From Planctomycetales bacterium (GTDB lineage Bacteria; Planctomycetota; Planctomycetia; Isosphaerales; Isosphaeraceae), in assembly GCA_027451885.1 (NCBI GenBank), contig DAIDHX010000240.1:1-63904 (forward strand): 63,904 bases of DNA, written 5' to 3'. The first letter of the stretch is position 1; each line of letters starts with the position of its first letter. Under the pieces are notes generated by a model. The model made no database searches. It had not been told where the DNA came from and was given only the letters and a program-made list of their open reading frames with translations. Of this stretch, positions 52,257 to 61,738 are shown piece after piece. The position numbers and the translations under genes are program-made.

Positions 52257-53564
52257 ATGAGTCAAACGATCATCGATTGCGAGCGGATTGGAAAATCGTA
52301 TCGTCTGGGGCTCAAACACAATCGCCAGCACAGCGTGAACCTAGGCACGGCGTTCACTTTGCGAGAATCGCTTTCCGAGGGGCTCGCGGCGGTCGGCCGA
52401 TTCTGCTCAGGGAGGCGCAGGCCCGACTCTGATGTGGATACCTTCTGGGCGCTCCACGACGTGTCGTTCCAGGTCGACCGAGGCGAGGTGGTGGGACTTG
52501 TGGGTCGCAACGGAGCTGGCAAGTCGACCTTGCTCAAGGTTTTGAGCCGGATCGTGGAACCCTCGGAAGGGAGGGTGCGCATGCGAGGGCGGGTCGCATC
52601 GCTGCTCGAGGTCGGCACGGGTTTCCATCCCGAGCTCTCGGGCCGCGAGAATATCTACCTCAATGGCGCGATCCTCGGGATGCGCAAGTTCGAGATCGAC
52701 CGCAAGCTTGACGAAATCGTTGCTTTCTCCGAGATCGAGCGATTCCTCGACACTCCTGTGAAACGCTACTCCTCAGGCATGTATGTTCGGCTGGCGTTTG
52801 CCGTTGCGGCCCATCTCGAGCCCGAGATTCTTATCGTCGATGAGGTTCTCGCTGTTGGAGACTACGCCTTCCAGAAGAAATGCATGGGAAAGATGCATGA
52901 CGTGGCTGCTGGCCACGGCCGCACAATTCTTTTCGTGAGCCACAACATGGGGGCTCTTTCCCAGTTGTGCAATCGCGGAATTCTCCTCGAGTCGGGATCG
53001 ATCAAGGCCATGGGGCCGATCGCTGACGTGGTGAAGACCTACATGAGATCGGGACTTGCAACGAATTCCGCACACGTTCAATTCCCAATCGAACCATCGC
53101 GTCCCTGCCAGTTTCTGTCCGTCGAGCTCACCCATGACGACGGCAGCCACGGCACTGATTTTAGCTGCGACGAGCCGATTCACCTGCGATTTGTTCTGGA
53201 AGTCCGTGACATCCAGGCGAATGTTTTCATGAGCTTCCTCCTCCAGAATCCCGAGGGGACGGTCGTCCTCCATTCTGACCCGCGTGATTCGGACCCCGCA
53301 GTCACTGAACGAATCAAAACAGGCCGACATGTTTTTGAGATTACTCTACCGAGTCGCCTCCTCGCACCTTCGACCTACCTCGTTTCAGTGAGATGCTGGC
53401 AGCAATTCGGCAGCGATCTCGACCATCGCCACGGCTGCTGCGAGTTCACACTCCGGGATCTCTCGAATCTGATTCACCAGAGGATCGGGGTGCTCGGAGT
53501 CCAATTACCCTGGAACCAGCAGACCACGCCGATCGGGCTGGAACCGGCATGGCACGCCAGGTAA
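52257..53564 (+). CDS. ABC transporter ATPase with C-terminal Wzt-type binding domain
   Basis: 435 residues. The ATPase domain has Walker A LVGRNGAGKSTLLKVLSRI, signature YSSGMYVRLAFAVA, Walker B ILIVDEVLAVGD and the switch His in FVSHNMGAL. Residues ~275-435 form the Wzt C-terminal beta-sandwich (VQFPIEPSRPCQFLSVELT), which in E. coli O8/O9a recognises the capped non-reducing end of the polymer. This implies a terminal modification gates export. Candidates in the locus are the FkbH-ACP-TE protein, the oxygenase, or a methyl group. Confidence 0.93.
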   Translation: MSQTIIDCERIGKSYRLGLKHNRQHSVNLGTAFTLRESLSEGLAAVGRFCSGRRRPDSDVDTFWALHDVSFQVDRGEVVGLVGRNGAGKSTLLKVLSRIVEPSEGRVRMRGRVASLLEVGTGFHPELSGRENIYLNGAILGMRKFEIDRKLDEIVAFSEIERFLDTPVKRYSSGMYVRLAFAVAAHLEPEILIVDEVLAVGDYAFQKKCMGKMHDVAAGHGRTILFVSHNMGALSQLCNRGILLESGSIKAMGPIADVVKTYMRSGLATNSAHVQFPIEPSRPCQFLSVELTHDDGSHGTDFSCDEPIHLRFVLEVRDIQANVFMSFLLQNPEGTVVLHSDPRDSDPAVTERIKTGRHVFEITLPSRLLAPSTYLVSVRCWQQFGSDLDHRHGCCEFTLRDLSNLIHQRIGVLGVQLPWNQQTTPIGLEPAWHAR

Positions 53565-53615
53565 CGTGCACAGGCGCAGCACTCGCCTTGATACGCTTGG
53601 ATCGAGAACCTTCTC

Positions 53616-55544
53616 ATGGAAACCCCAAACGTACTGATTGCGCTTTTGGGCTGGCTTCCTTTCGTCCAGGTTCTTTTTGCCATGCTCCCCTCGCGGCGGG
53701 CCATGGTTGTGGGAATCGTCGGAGCCTGGTTGTTTCTGCCTCCCGTGAAGATCGACCTGCCAGGGCTCCCAGACTACGACAAGGTCTCTGCGGCCGGTAT
53801 TGCCATTCTCTTAGCGACGGCCATTTTCGATAGTCCAAGACTGTTTTCCTTCCGACCAAGAATCCACGATTTGCCCATCGTCCTGGTCACGATTTCTCCC
53901 GGGATTTCCAGCATTTCGAACGGCCTCACGTATTACGACGCTCTCTCAACCACGTTCTCTCAGGTAATGTACTGGGCGGTGCCTTTCCTGATCGGCCGTC
54001 TCTATCTCACTGACCTCGATGCCATGCGCGAGATGGCGATGGGGATCATTTACGGCGGCATCTGCCTGATTCCATTTTGCTTGATCGAAATGAAACTGAG
54101 CCCCGTCGTCATGTACAAAGTCTACGGCATCGTGAGTTTTTTGGACTCCTATCGCCTGGGGGGCTACAGACCCTGCGTCTTCTTTCGGTCCGGGCTTGAG
54201 CTTGGGCTCTGGATGAGCGTGGCCACCTGCGTGATGTACTGGGTCTGGAAGACGAACGGGCTCGCGAGAATCCTTGGATTTCCCGCGACGGCCGCATTAC
54301 TGGTACTCGCCGTGACGACCGTGTTCTGCCGTTCAACTGGCGCCCTTTCGCTGCTTTTGATCGCGTTGATCACACTCCATGCAGCCACGCGCTACCGTAG
54401 AAACTGGATTGTCTGGATCCTGGTGGCCATTGCGCCCGTTTACTTCGCTCTGCGGATTTCCAATTTATGGACAGGCGAGGCTGCGGCAAATCTGGTGCGA
54501 GCCGTTTTCAATGAGTCGCGGGCCAGGTCACTTGAATATCGCTTCTGGAATGACAATTTGCTAATGGCCAAGGCGGCCCAGCGGCCGTTGTTCGGCTGGG
54601 CTGGGTACGGGCGAGCTCTTGTCTACGACGAGTACGGCAAAATCGTGTCGGTTCCAGACGGCTTGTGGATCGCCTATTACAGCACTTTCGGTCTTTTTGG
54701 CCTGAGTTCCATGACTCTCAGCCTGCTCGTGCCCGGCATTGCCTTCCTGCGCCGCTTTCCTGTTCAGACATGGACTGACCTCAGGATTGCGCCGAGTGCT
54801 GTCATTGCGGTTGTTGTTGACATGTGCATGCTCGATGGTCTCGTCAATGGACAGTTGAACCTGGTTTATATTGTCTGTGCCGGGGGACTCGTGAGCGTTG
54901 CGCTCAATCCACACGATCGATCGCTCTGGCCGTCCTCTCGCCGCTCGACGCAGATCCCAGCGTACGGCGCAGGGAGACTTTCGACTGCAAGCGCCAGTCA
55001 GCCGAGTTCGTTGCACTACGAACGGCTTGGTCGTCAATTCCTACTCCAGGATAGGTACGCGGAAGCGAGGGAAGCCTGGGAACACGCGCTTGCAATCCTC
55101 GCACGACCGGGCCAGACGCAGAGCCGACAGTGGTGCGATCAAGCAAACAACCTGGCCTGGATGCTGCTCCATGCCAGATCCGTCGCGGACCGCGACATAT
55201 CTCGAGCGATCGAGCTCGCCCGAGCCGCGACAGAGTCCGATCCGAAAAGCTCCACCTACTGGAACACACTTGGGGCAGCACTGTATCGCAAGGGCTCTTT
55301 TGCGGAGTCTGCGGCCACACTCAAGCACGCAATCATCCTGTCTGAAGAATCCACCGCCTTCGACAGCGTTTATCTCGCAATGGCTCTTGCCAGGTCGGGC
55401 TCACGCGAAGCCGCCTGGCGTACGTTCTCCGAGGCTGAGGAGTGGCTCGCGCGGAATCCGGCGATGAAACTGAAATTGGCCGAACTCTTGGAAGAAGCGA
55501 GATTGATCGTCGAACCTGTCGCTTCCTCGGCCTCCCCATCCTGA
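53616..55544 (+). CDS. O-antigen ligase/polymerase-like membrane protein with C-terminal TPRs
   Basis: 642 residues. About ten to twelve membrane helices span residues ~5-430 with a large polar loop, the build of Wzy/WaaL-type proteins (NDNLLMAKAAQRPLFGWAGY, GRALVYDEYGK is the typical G-W-G-x motif region). Residues ~465-640 contain tetratricopeptide repeats (RLGRQFLLQDRYAEAREAWE, STYWNTLGAALYRKGSFAES). The protein may polymerise lipid-linked units or ligate the exported chain to an acceptor outside the membrane. Having it beside a Wzm/Wzt exporter and a Wzc protein mixes features of two export routes. Confidence 0.87.
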   Translation: METPNVLIALLGWLPFVQVLFAMLPSRRAMVVGIVGAWLFLPPVKIDLPGLPDYDKVSAAGIAILLATAIFDSPRLFSFRPRIHDLPIVLVTISPGISSISNGLTYYDALSTTFSQVMYWAVPFLIGRLYLTDLDAMREMAMGIIYGGICLIPFCLIEMKLSPVVMYKVYGIVSFLDSYRLGGYRPCVFFRSGLELGLWMSVATCVMYWVWKTNGLARILGFPATAALLVLAVTTVFCRSTGALSLLLIALITLHAATRYRRNWIVWILVAIAPVYFALRISNLWTGEAAANLVRAVFNESRARSLEYRFWNDNLLMAKAAQRPLFGWAGYGRALVYDEYGKIVSVPDGLWIAYYSTFGLFGLSSMTLSLLVPGIAFLRRFPVQTWTDLRIAPSAVIAVVVDMCMLDGLVNGQLNLVYIVCAGGLVSVALNPHDRSLWPSSRRSTQIPAYGAGRLSTASASQPSSLHYERLGRQFLLQDRYAEAREAWEHALAILARPGQTQSRQWCDQANNLAWMLLHARSVADRDISRAIELARAATESDPKSSTYWNTLGAALYRKGSFAESAATLKHAIILSEESTAFDSVYLAMALARSGSREAAWRTFSEAEEWLARNPAMKLKLAELLEEARLIVEPVASSASPS

Positions 55545-55887
55545 TGAACAGAATTCCTCTCTCGCGCACGACAAACTCAATAACCACCGCGAGTCACAAA
55601 CCGACACCCGTGAGGTAATTCACGGTGAGAGGAAAGGACTGACAGGGTCAAAAAGAAGAGGAAACTCGCCTTTTGATGCCGCCAGTCAACATTGGTCCTC
55701 GCTGCACCCTGAATCATTGACTTGTCCTGGTTCTCGTGTTAAGGTACGACGCGTTTGGTTCAGCCTCGCGCGATCGTAAGATGCTCAGAATAGCCTTTTG
55801 CGTTCGGTTCGTTCTGTCGGATTTGACTTGGCAACCGTCTCTTAAACGCATCATTCGCTCAACATCAAAGTGGAGAGTCGTCCTTCG
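55545..55887. other. Intergenic region before the primer transferase gene
   Basis: 343 bp. A small hairpin (CCGTGA/TCACGG, 55608-55625) has no T-run. A promoter-like pair TTGACT (55717-55722) and TAAGGT (55740-55745) with a 17-bp spacer is weak at the -10. The gap suggests that the transferase gene could have its own promoter, separate from the long operon. Confidence 0.35.
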
Positions 55888-56640
55888 ATGAGCATGCTCA
55901 CACCGACCTCGACTTCCGCGTACTCTTCGTCATCGGCTTGCGATCTTGCCTCGCCGGTGTCTCGGCAGGATGCGAGTCTTGCTGGGTCAGTCGTGGAACC
56001 CTGCTCGGTCGCAACTGAAGGCTCTCTTGCCTACCGCTGCAAGCGCGTGATGGACATCGCCGGTGCCTCGGTGGCACTCCTGTTTCTTACGCCCATCATG
56101 CTTCTGATCGCCGTCCTGATCCGCGTTGATTCAGGTGGGCCGATCCTTTTCCGCCAGGCACGCCGCGGTTATCGAGGCAGGTCGTTCATGGTGTTGAAGT
56201 TCCGCACAATGGTGCCGGATGCCGAACGCCGCCTCAAGGATCTCGAAGAGAGCAACGAGTCCGCTGGAGGGGTTCTGTTCAAGTTGAAGAACGATCCACG
56301 CGTGACTCGTCTTGGTTCCTTTCTTAGGCGTTACAGCCTCGATGAACTCCCGCAATTCATCAACGTGCTTCGTGGCGAAATGAGTCTTGTTGGCCCCCGT
56401 CCCCTGCAATTACGGGACAGCGACCTTCTCGAAGAGAAGCATCCCGAATCCTACCACTGTCGTCTGCAGGTTTTACCGGGTATCACGGGACCATGGCAAG
56501 TCGGTGGGCGGAGCGACGTGGATTACTCCCGGATGGTTGATCTCGATCTCGAATACGTCCGCAACTGGTCGATCGGACGAGATCTCTCAATCCTCTTGAA
56601 AACATTTGGCGTCGTGATTCTGCGTCGCGGAGCTTATTGA
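55888..56640 (+). CDS. Polyprenyl-phosphate sugar-1-phosphate transferase (initiating PGT)
   Basis: 250 residues. After a low-complexity Ser-rich N-terminus comes one membrane hairpin (DIAGASVALLFLTPIMLLIA) and the conserved catalytic domain of WbaP/WcaJ/PglC-type monotopic transferases: GGPILFRQARRGYRG, FRTMVPDAE, RRYSLDELPQFINVLRGEMS, LVGPRPL and LPGITGPWQVGGRS. The enzyme starts the repeat unit by moving a hexose- or HexNAc-1-phosphate onto undecaprenyl phosphate. The ATG at 55888 matches a GGAG site ~11 nt upstream; an in-frame GTG six codons earlier is possible. The gene ends at a strong terminator. Confidence 0.93.
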   Translation: MSMLTPTSTSAYSSSSACDLASPVSRQDASLAGSVVEPCSVATEGSLAYRCKRVMDIAGASVALLFLTPIMLLIAVLIRVDSGGPILFRQARRGYRGRSFMVLKFRTMVPDAERRLKDLEESNESAGGVLFKLKNDPRVTRLGSFLRRYSLDELPQFINVLRGEMSLVGPRPLQLRDSDLLEEKHPESYHCRLQVLPGITGPWQVGGRSDVDYSRMVDLDLEYVRNWSIGRDLSILLKTFGVVILRRGAY

Positions 56641-56713
56641 CGACCTGCAATAACAGGGTTAGGGTTCGTTGCCCGCCTGTGGAGCGGGAGGACATTTCGG
56701 GTTCCTGAGATTT

Positions 56714-56738
56714 GGCGACCCATTGGGTCGCCATTTTT
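56714..56738 (+). terminator. Rho-independent terminator of the polysaccharide locus
   Basis: Perfect 8-bp stem GGCGACCC/GGGTCGCC (56714-56721 and 56725-56732) with a 3-nt loop, followed by ATTTTT (56733-56738). It lies 73 bp after the primer transferase stop and before a convergent gene. Confidence 0.88.
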
Positions 56739-56839
56739 GCGTGACCCATCTCAAGTCGATGTAGTTCTGAACGGCAGTTATTCAATTGAGCGACAAGATC
56801 GAGATTCTTGTCGATTTTTGCTTTCCCCTATCCCCGCGT

Positions 56840-58126
56840 TCAACCTTCCTGGATCTCAGGAATCGACTTTCCTTGACCGCGTTCAATTCGTCGGTCAAGA
56901 GTCGCCCGATAAAACTCAACCATTCGGCGAGCGACTGTATCGGGGTGAAAGCGGTTGTGACAGTCTTTCCCGGCTTGATATCCCAGGTCAGCGGCTCGCG
57001 ATGGATTGCTGATCATGGCGACGATCTTCTTAGCAAGGTCCGCGACGTCCCCAGGCTCATGGAGTAGTCCTGTGACGTTGTCCTGAATCACCTCTGGAAT
57101 CCCGCCAGCTCGCGCAGCGACTACGGGGCAACCGAGGGCCGCGGCCTCGACAACCGCGAGGGGAAGGTTTTCATATCGGGAACAAATGACTGTGGTCATT
57201 GCACTTCGTCGCTGGGCGTCCAGGACCTGATTGGGCTGCTGCCCAACCCACTCGACTGCACCTGACTCGAGGGCGCCTGGCAAGCGATGTCGGATGTAAT
57301 CACGGATTTGCCAGACCTTGCCATCGTGATCGCGGCAACCTCGATCCGGTCCAATAAACCGCAATCGAGCCGAGGGAACCTCAACCCGCACTCGACTGAA
57401 TGCGTCGATGATCAGGTCGCCTCCTTTGTGCCTGTCGAATCGACCAATGAACAAGATCAGATTGCGATCGCACCCTTCAAGCCGCCACCGGCTCGCTTCC
57501 GGTATCGGAGGGGTTGGAGGATGAACCACCGCGGCGTTCACCAGGGGCAAGTTGTAGAATTCCCGAGTTTGCTTGAGCACGTCGTACGACGAGGACGTAA
57601 TTGCTTCCGCATTGCGAATCGCCAGGTACTCATCACGTACCCTGCGTTCGAATTCTGCGTCACGAGGCACATTCAGGGCAGGACCGTTCAAAAACCATGG
57701 TCCGTGAAGCCGTAAACAGACCGGGATCTCCACAGACTTGCGAACCCACTCGGACCAGCCGAAGGTTTCCTCCATCTCGAGAATCTGGATTTGTCGCTCT
57801 CGAATCGCCAGGCGGACGGCGGCAAGCAGTCCCCGGCGATTGAGTGTACGGAGCGCAGGCGCAGGCGCGATTCGAAATCGGAGGATATCGAGAAATCTTG
57901 TAGGCAGATTCGGGGCCCGCTTGAAATCCTCAACGGAATAGATCCTCTCGCCGAGATCACCCTCGCAGGTGGATGCCGCGATAATTGTGACCTGGTGCCC
58001 CATTGCGCGCAGGGTCTCGTCAAGTGTGTCCACGTAACCCACAATGCCATTCGGATAATGGGAAAATGGCCAGCCAGGGCTGAGATAGCCGATTGAAAGA
58101 GAGGTTGATCGAGGATCGAGAGACAC
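56840..58126 (-). CDS. GT4-family glycosyltransferase
   Basis: 428 residues with the GT-B fold: N-terminal IGYLSPGWPFSHYPNGIVGY with VDTLDETLRAMGHQVTIIA, C-terminal LILFIGRFDRHKGGDLIIDA, VICSRYENLPLAVVEAAALG (E-x7-E donor site) and AARAGGIPEVIQDNVTGLL. It transfers a sugar from a nucleotide donor; specificity is unknown. It is convergent with the polysaccharide locus and ends 102 bp beyond its terminator, so it belongs to a separate transcript but probably to the same pathway. Confidence 0.9.
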   Translation of the reverse strand: MSLDPRSTSLSIGYLSPGWPFSHYPNGIVGYVDTLDETLRAMGHQVTIIAASTCEGDLGERIYSVEDFKRAPNLPTRFLDILRFRIAPAPALRTLNRRGLLAAVRLAIRERQIQILEMEETFGWSEWVRKSVEIPVCLRLHGPWFLNGPALNVPRDAEFERRVRDEYLAIRNAEAITSSSYDVLKQTREFYNLPLVNAAVVHPPTPPIPEASRWRLEGCDRNLILFIGRFDRHKGGDLIIDAFSRVRVEVPSARLRFIGPDRGCRDHDGKVWQIRDYIRHRLPGALESGAVEWVGQQPNQVLDAQRRSAMTTVICSRYENLPLAVVEAAALGCPVVAARAGGIPEVIQDNVTGLLHEPGDVADLAKKIVAMISNPSRAADLGYQAGKDCHNRFHPDTVARRMVEFYRATLDRRIERGQGKSIPEIQEG

Positions 58127-58847
58127 TACTTAAGCTCCAGGTATCTGAAAATGCGAATGCCCGCGCCGTGAACTCGGGAATCGGAGCCTCCCATCCCATG
58201 GCCCCAACGGCGCCATCTTGGTCAACCTTCAGGTTGATATCATAACCCGTGTCTCGTTCATTTTCCGGACGAAGCCTCGATCGACACATCGTTCAAGACA
58301 ACGAAGTACCAATGATCTCTTAACATTGCAGTGGCATAGACCCAGAGCTGAATTCAAGCAACTCGGGGAACTCGCAGCCCAGTCCCCGCTGATGCACGCA
58401 TGAATCAAGCGAGCCGGCTTCTGCTGAACTTCATAGGTCGTACTGGGCACAGCTTGCTATTCGAACTGATGCTGCTCATGGGGATGCACAGATGAGCGAG
58501 GGGATCACTTCCACCTGCAACCAGACCGATTACAATCAGAAAGCCCTCCTGGTCCGGGCATCGTTCTTCTTTTGACAATAGAATACGCGTCGGTTGGGAC
58601 GCCAGCGATAAAACCGAGTTCCCGTGTTCTAGAATTCCCGAGGAACAATCGTAGAATACGACAATCCGTCGCATGTGAATCTTCAACGCGTCAGGCTCGG
58701 AAATTGACGGGTCCTACGAGATTGAAAGGTTGATCGACTGGGGCACGTGGCGAGCATGTGCGATTGCTCTCCTGGACACGCAACCAGGTCACGGTATTGC
58801 TCTGCACTTTTTGAGTTCATGTTCGCGACCGATTTGGGGGATGCTAA
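58127..58847. other. Intergenic region, nothing recognised
   Basis: 721 bp between divergently arranged genes, visibly lower in GC than the polysaccharide locus. Short frames (for example 58405-58686 minus) lack ribosome sites and show no family match. No repeat or RNA gene was recognised; it presumably holds promoters for both flanking genes. Confidence 0.5.
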
Positions 58848-59780
58848 GTGGCACTTACTGCTTCATCGCATAGTGATTCGAAATCGTCTGAGCAACAGCA
58901 GATCGTGACATCGCAACGCGAGGTCAAGCCCACAAAACCGTTCGAAGAACATATTCCGAATCCACACCAAAAACGGCCTCCTGGCTTGCTCCCGCTCCTA
59001 AAGCGCACGCCGGCTAGCCTCAATTGGAGGCTGAAGTACAGCCTGCAAGTCCTCAGGCGCGAATCGTTGGGTATTGGCCGTCGACTTCAAGGTCGCAGAC
59101 TTGTTCATCTGTTTCACTTCGGCAAGACGGGCGGCACAGCGATCAAGGCGGCTCTTGAAGGATTCGAGACCGCAGGGAACTATGAGCTTGTCCTGCACGA
59201 TCACGGGCTCTGGCTCGATCAGATTCCGATGACCGAGCGTTTTGCATTCGTCCTGCGTGATCCGGTAACCCGGTTTGTGAGCGGCTTCTACAGCAGGCTG
59301 AGGCAAGAACTTCCACGGCATCACAATGGCCCGTGGTTCCCCGAAGAGGAAAAAGCGTTTGCTCGATTTCAGACGCCCAACCAGCTTGCACTCGCCCTTT
59401 CCTCGACCGACGACGATCTCCGGACTGCCGCCATCGAAGCCATGCACGGCATTCGTCACATCGAGTCGCCCCAGTGGAAGTGGCTCCGCAGCCTCGAATA
59501 CCTCCGCAAACGCAGGTCGGGAATCTTTTTCGTTGGCTTCCAGGAATCTCTCGACCAGGATTTTGAGTTATTCAAAAGCCTGTTAGGGCTTCCCGGAGAG
59601 ATCAAGCTGCCCCATGACGAAGTCGCAGCGCACAAAACACCTTCCGGGATGGACAAGCGGCTCGATCTCGAGTCGATCAGCAACATCAAGACCTGGTATC
59701 AGAGGGATTACGAACTGATTGCATACTGCAAGGAGATCGCCTCCGAGATTCGGCAGGCGCATGGCTCCGTACCCTCCTAA
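58848..59780 (+). CDS. Sulfotransferase (carbohydrate type)
   Basis: 310 residues. A ~70-residue polar N-terminus is followed by the PAPS-binding 5' loop RLVHLFHFGKTGGTAIKAAL (Lys93) and the 3'-phosphate motif FVLRDPVTRFVSGFYSRL (Arg137), the two signatures of Sulfotransfer_2-type carbohydrate sulfotransferases. It would add sulfate from PAPS to a sugar hydroxyl. The GTG at 58848 has GGGGG 9 nt upstream. It stands alone in sparse DNA 2.2 kb beyond the polysaccharide locus and may decorate that polymer. Confidence 0.87.
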   Translation: MALTASSHSDSKSSEQQQIVTSQREVKPTKPFEEHIPNPHQKRPPGLLPLLKRTPASLNWRLKYSLQVLRRESLGIGRRLQGRRLVHLFHFGKTGGTAIKAALEGFETAGNYELVLHDHGLWLDQIPMTERFAFVLRDPVTRFVSGFYSRLRQELPRHHNGPWFPEEEKAFARFQTPNQLALALSSTDDDLRTAAIEAMHGIRHIESPQWKWLRSLEYLRKRRSGIFFVGFQESLDQDFELFKSLLGLPGEIKLPHDEVAAHKTPSGMDKRLDLESISNIKTWYQRDYELIAYCKEIASEIRQAHGSVPS

Positions 59781-60949
59781 CTCTTCGAGATCCGTTACAC
59801 GCCCGATTGTCACCGCTGGATAGGTGAGGTCGCTGCCTGTCGCATGCCGTCGCTCATGTGATGATTCATAATTCGTGACGATGCGATGCTTCTCCGTATA
59901 GAATTGATGAGTTAGTACAAGCTAGTCTGCATGCCTTCCCCCTCGCGCAATAACCTCAGGAGTCCGATTTTATAGGCTCGAACCTCGTCGACGCTCTGGT
60001 GCGCGAGGGTAAGGCATGGGCAGGGTGTGCGACCTGTCCTCTTCAGTAGATGGCGATTGAATCTGATTGGTTGCGATCGCAATCCTGAGAGACTCGAGGG
60101 GAATATCGCTGATTCTGAGCACTGGCTGTCAGTAGGAGGTTCACAACCAGCCACTCCGCATGGGTTGTTACAGAAGACGATTCAACAACCTTGGATATCC
60201 GTAACCCCAATTCTCCCGTCATATCTTCTTTATCCGCACGGCACAGCCCTCTCGCTTGCGTTTATCCCATTCCCATGGTGGCCTAGCGCTCATGGCATAT
60301 CCTCCGCGGTAGGCTCATGCCTCTTCTTCGTCGGGGGCCTCCCAGCCGAGAGACGCACTGGCTCGTTTTCAAGCGTTCCTCGCTGGCTGGTTGCCAGCGC
60401 CCACAGACAACCCGGCGACGATGCCAACCCGGACCATCGTCTATCCGTACGCATATTGACCAGTGCCCCGGGAGGCACGTTGACTGAAATATATATATAT
60501 ATGTGCATATTAGTATTCCACTGCCCTACAATTGATCCAAGAAGCCCATGGCTTCGTATGGGCCTGGGATATCGTATGATCACATGCTTATTTCCCGACA
60601 TCCCGACTGTCACATTCCTGGAAGAGCACAACATTCTGTCGAGCCATGACCACAGCCCTTTTCTCGATATCTCGCTTTCGCTGTCCAGGAAAGAACCCGA
60701 CGAACCTCGGATCAAGCGACCAGGGGAGCAAAGTGCGAAGAATCGGCGAGGGAGAATCGGAATCGACCGGCTCGCATGAGCCCGTCGACCCTGCCGCAGA
60801 GTCTCTGCACTCGTGCCTGTACGATTGTGCTCACCCCAGACTCAGGCGATCGCAAGGCACTTTGAGACGATCACAGAGACTGCAGGCGGAGTCTGGTTAC
60901 GCGGTTAGTGCCATGCGTTGCTGAATTCCTCAAGCCACGCCGGCCACGG
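59781..60949. other. Long intergenic region, probably non-coding
   Basis: 1.17 kb of reduced GC content. An open frame of 250 codons exists at 60027-60779 (plus), but its translation has no domain-like pattern, is rich in Pro/Ser/His/Trp without periodicity, and passes through an (AT)7 run, so I do not call it a gene. There is no clear RNA gene. It may be decayed sequence. Confidence 0.5.
60489..60502. repeat. (AT)7 dinucleotide run
   Basis: Fourteen bases of alternating A and T, followed by ATGTGCATATTAG, sit in an otherwise GC-rich genome. It is isolated, in a non-coding gap, and could be a hypermutable tract or part of an AT-rich regulatory site. Confidence 0.85.
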
Positions 60950-61738
60950 TTACTTCGTACAGACTGCGACGAGGACGTCCGGCTCCCAGGGATAGGGTTT
61001 GAGCTCGAGCGGGTGCAGCTCGAATTCCTCAGCCATGCATGTGCGAAAACCCTGGAATTGGGGTGGCTTGGGAGTTTTCCGGCCCAGCAGCGATCCGAGC
61101 GCGCGAGAAAGGCGCTGAACTGGCGTGTAATAGAGTTCAGTCAGAGTTTCGTGGAGTTCTTGCTCCCACGCAATCCGCATCTTCCGTGCGGGCGTTTCCC
61201 ACTGCCCCCATCCTTCGATCGACGCAAAGTGAGGCTTGATCAACTCATTCATCTGCGACCATGTGTATTCCTTGACGTGAAATGGATTCGTGAGTCTTCC
61301 CTCCGTATCGAAGGTGCTCACCGAGCCGTTCGGTGTGGAGCAGATCAATTTCCCTCCGGGCGCGAGGACCGCGTGAGCTGACGCAATGAATTGCTCGGGA
61401 TGATGCAAATGCTCGAGATTCTCGAAATTGATGACGACATCGAACGCAGGTTCATTTCCCACCGCTTCGGCAAGCTTCTCCACATCGCCGACGATAAAGC
61501 GAATGCCCTGCCTTGCGTAGAGCCGGGTCGCCTCCTGGATTGCTTCGGGCGAAATATCGATCGCCAGCACGCTGCCCGCGCCTTGTCGATTCAGAAAGGC
61601 AGTCCCATACCCAGTTCCGCAGCCCGCATCCACAACTCGCCTTCCCTCGCAGTAACGAGACGCGAATTGATATCGTTGAATATGGTTTCCGTAGCTCTCA
61701 ATGATTGACGTATTGGAAACAGAGATTCGCTCGAACAT
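60950..61738 (-). CDS. Class I SAM-dependent methyltransferase
   Basis: 262 residues from the ATG at 61738. Motif I is RRVVDAGCGTGYGTAFL, with motif II-like SVLAIDISPEAIQEA (acidic residue for ribose) and FDVVINFENLEHLHHPEQFI, the UbiE/Methyltransf_11 pattern. The C-terminal ~100 residues are specific and unassigned. Possible substrates are a sugar or lipid-linked glycan, suggested only by neighbours. An in-frame TTG 22 codons upstream is an alternative start. Confidence 0.87.
   Translation of the reverse strand: MFERISVSNTSIIESYGNHIQRYQFASRYCEGRRVVDAGCGTGYGTAFLNRQGAGSVLAIDISPEAIQEATRLYARQGIRFIVGDVEKLAEAVGNEPAFDVVINFENLEHLHHPEQFIASAHAVLAPGGKLICSTPNGSVSTFDTEGRLTNPFHVKEYTWSQMNELIKPHFASIEGWGQWETPARKMRIAWEQELHETLTELYYTPVQRLSRALGSLLGRKTPKPPQFQGFRTCMAEEFELHPLELKPYPWEPDVLVAVCTK

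Noticed and set aside
55600-55630. Hairpin CCGTGA/TCACGG as a terminator after the TPR protein gene
   Set aside because: Only 6 bp of stem and no T-run; too weak to call.
60027-60779. 250-codon plus frame in the long gap
   Set aside because: No ribosome site, no repeat or hydrophobic pattern, and it runs through an (AT)7 tract; considered non-coding.
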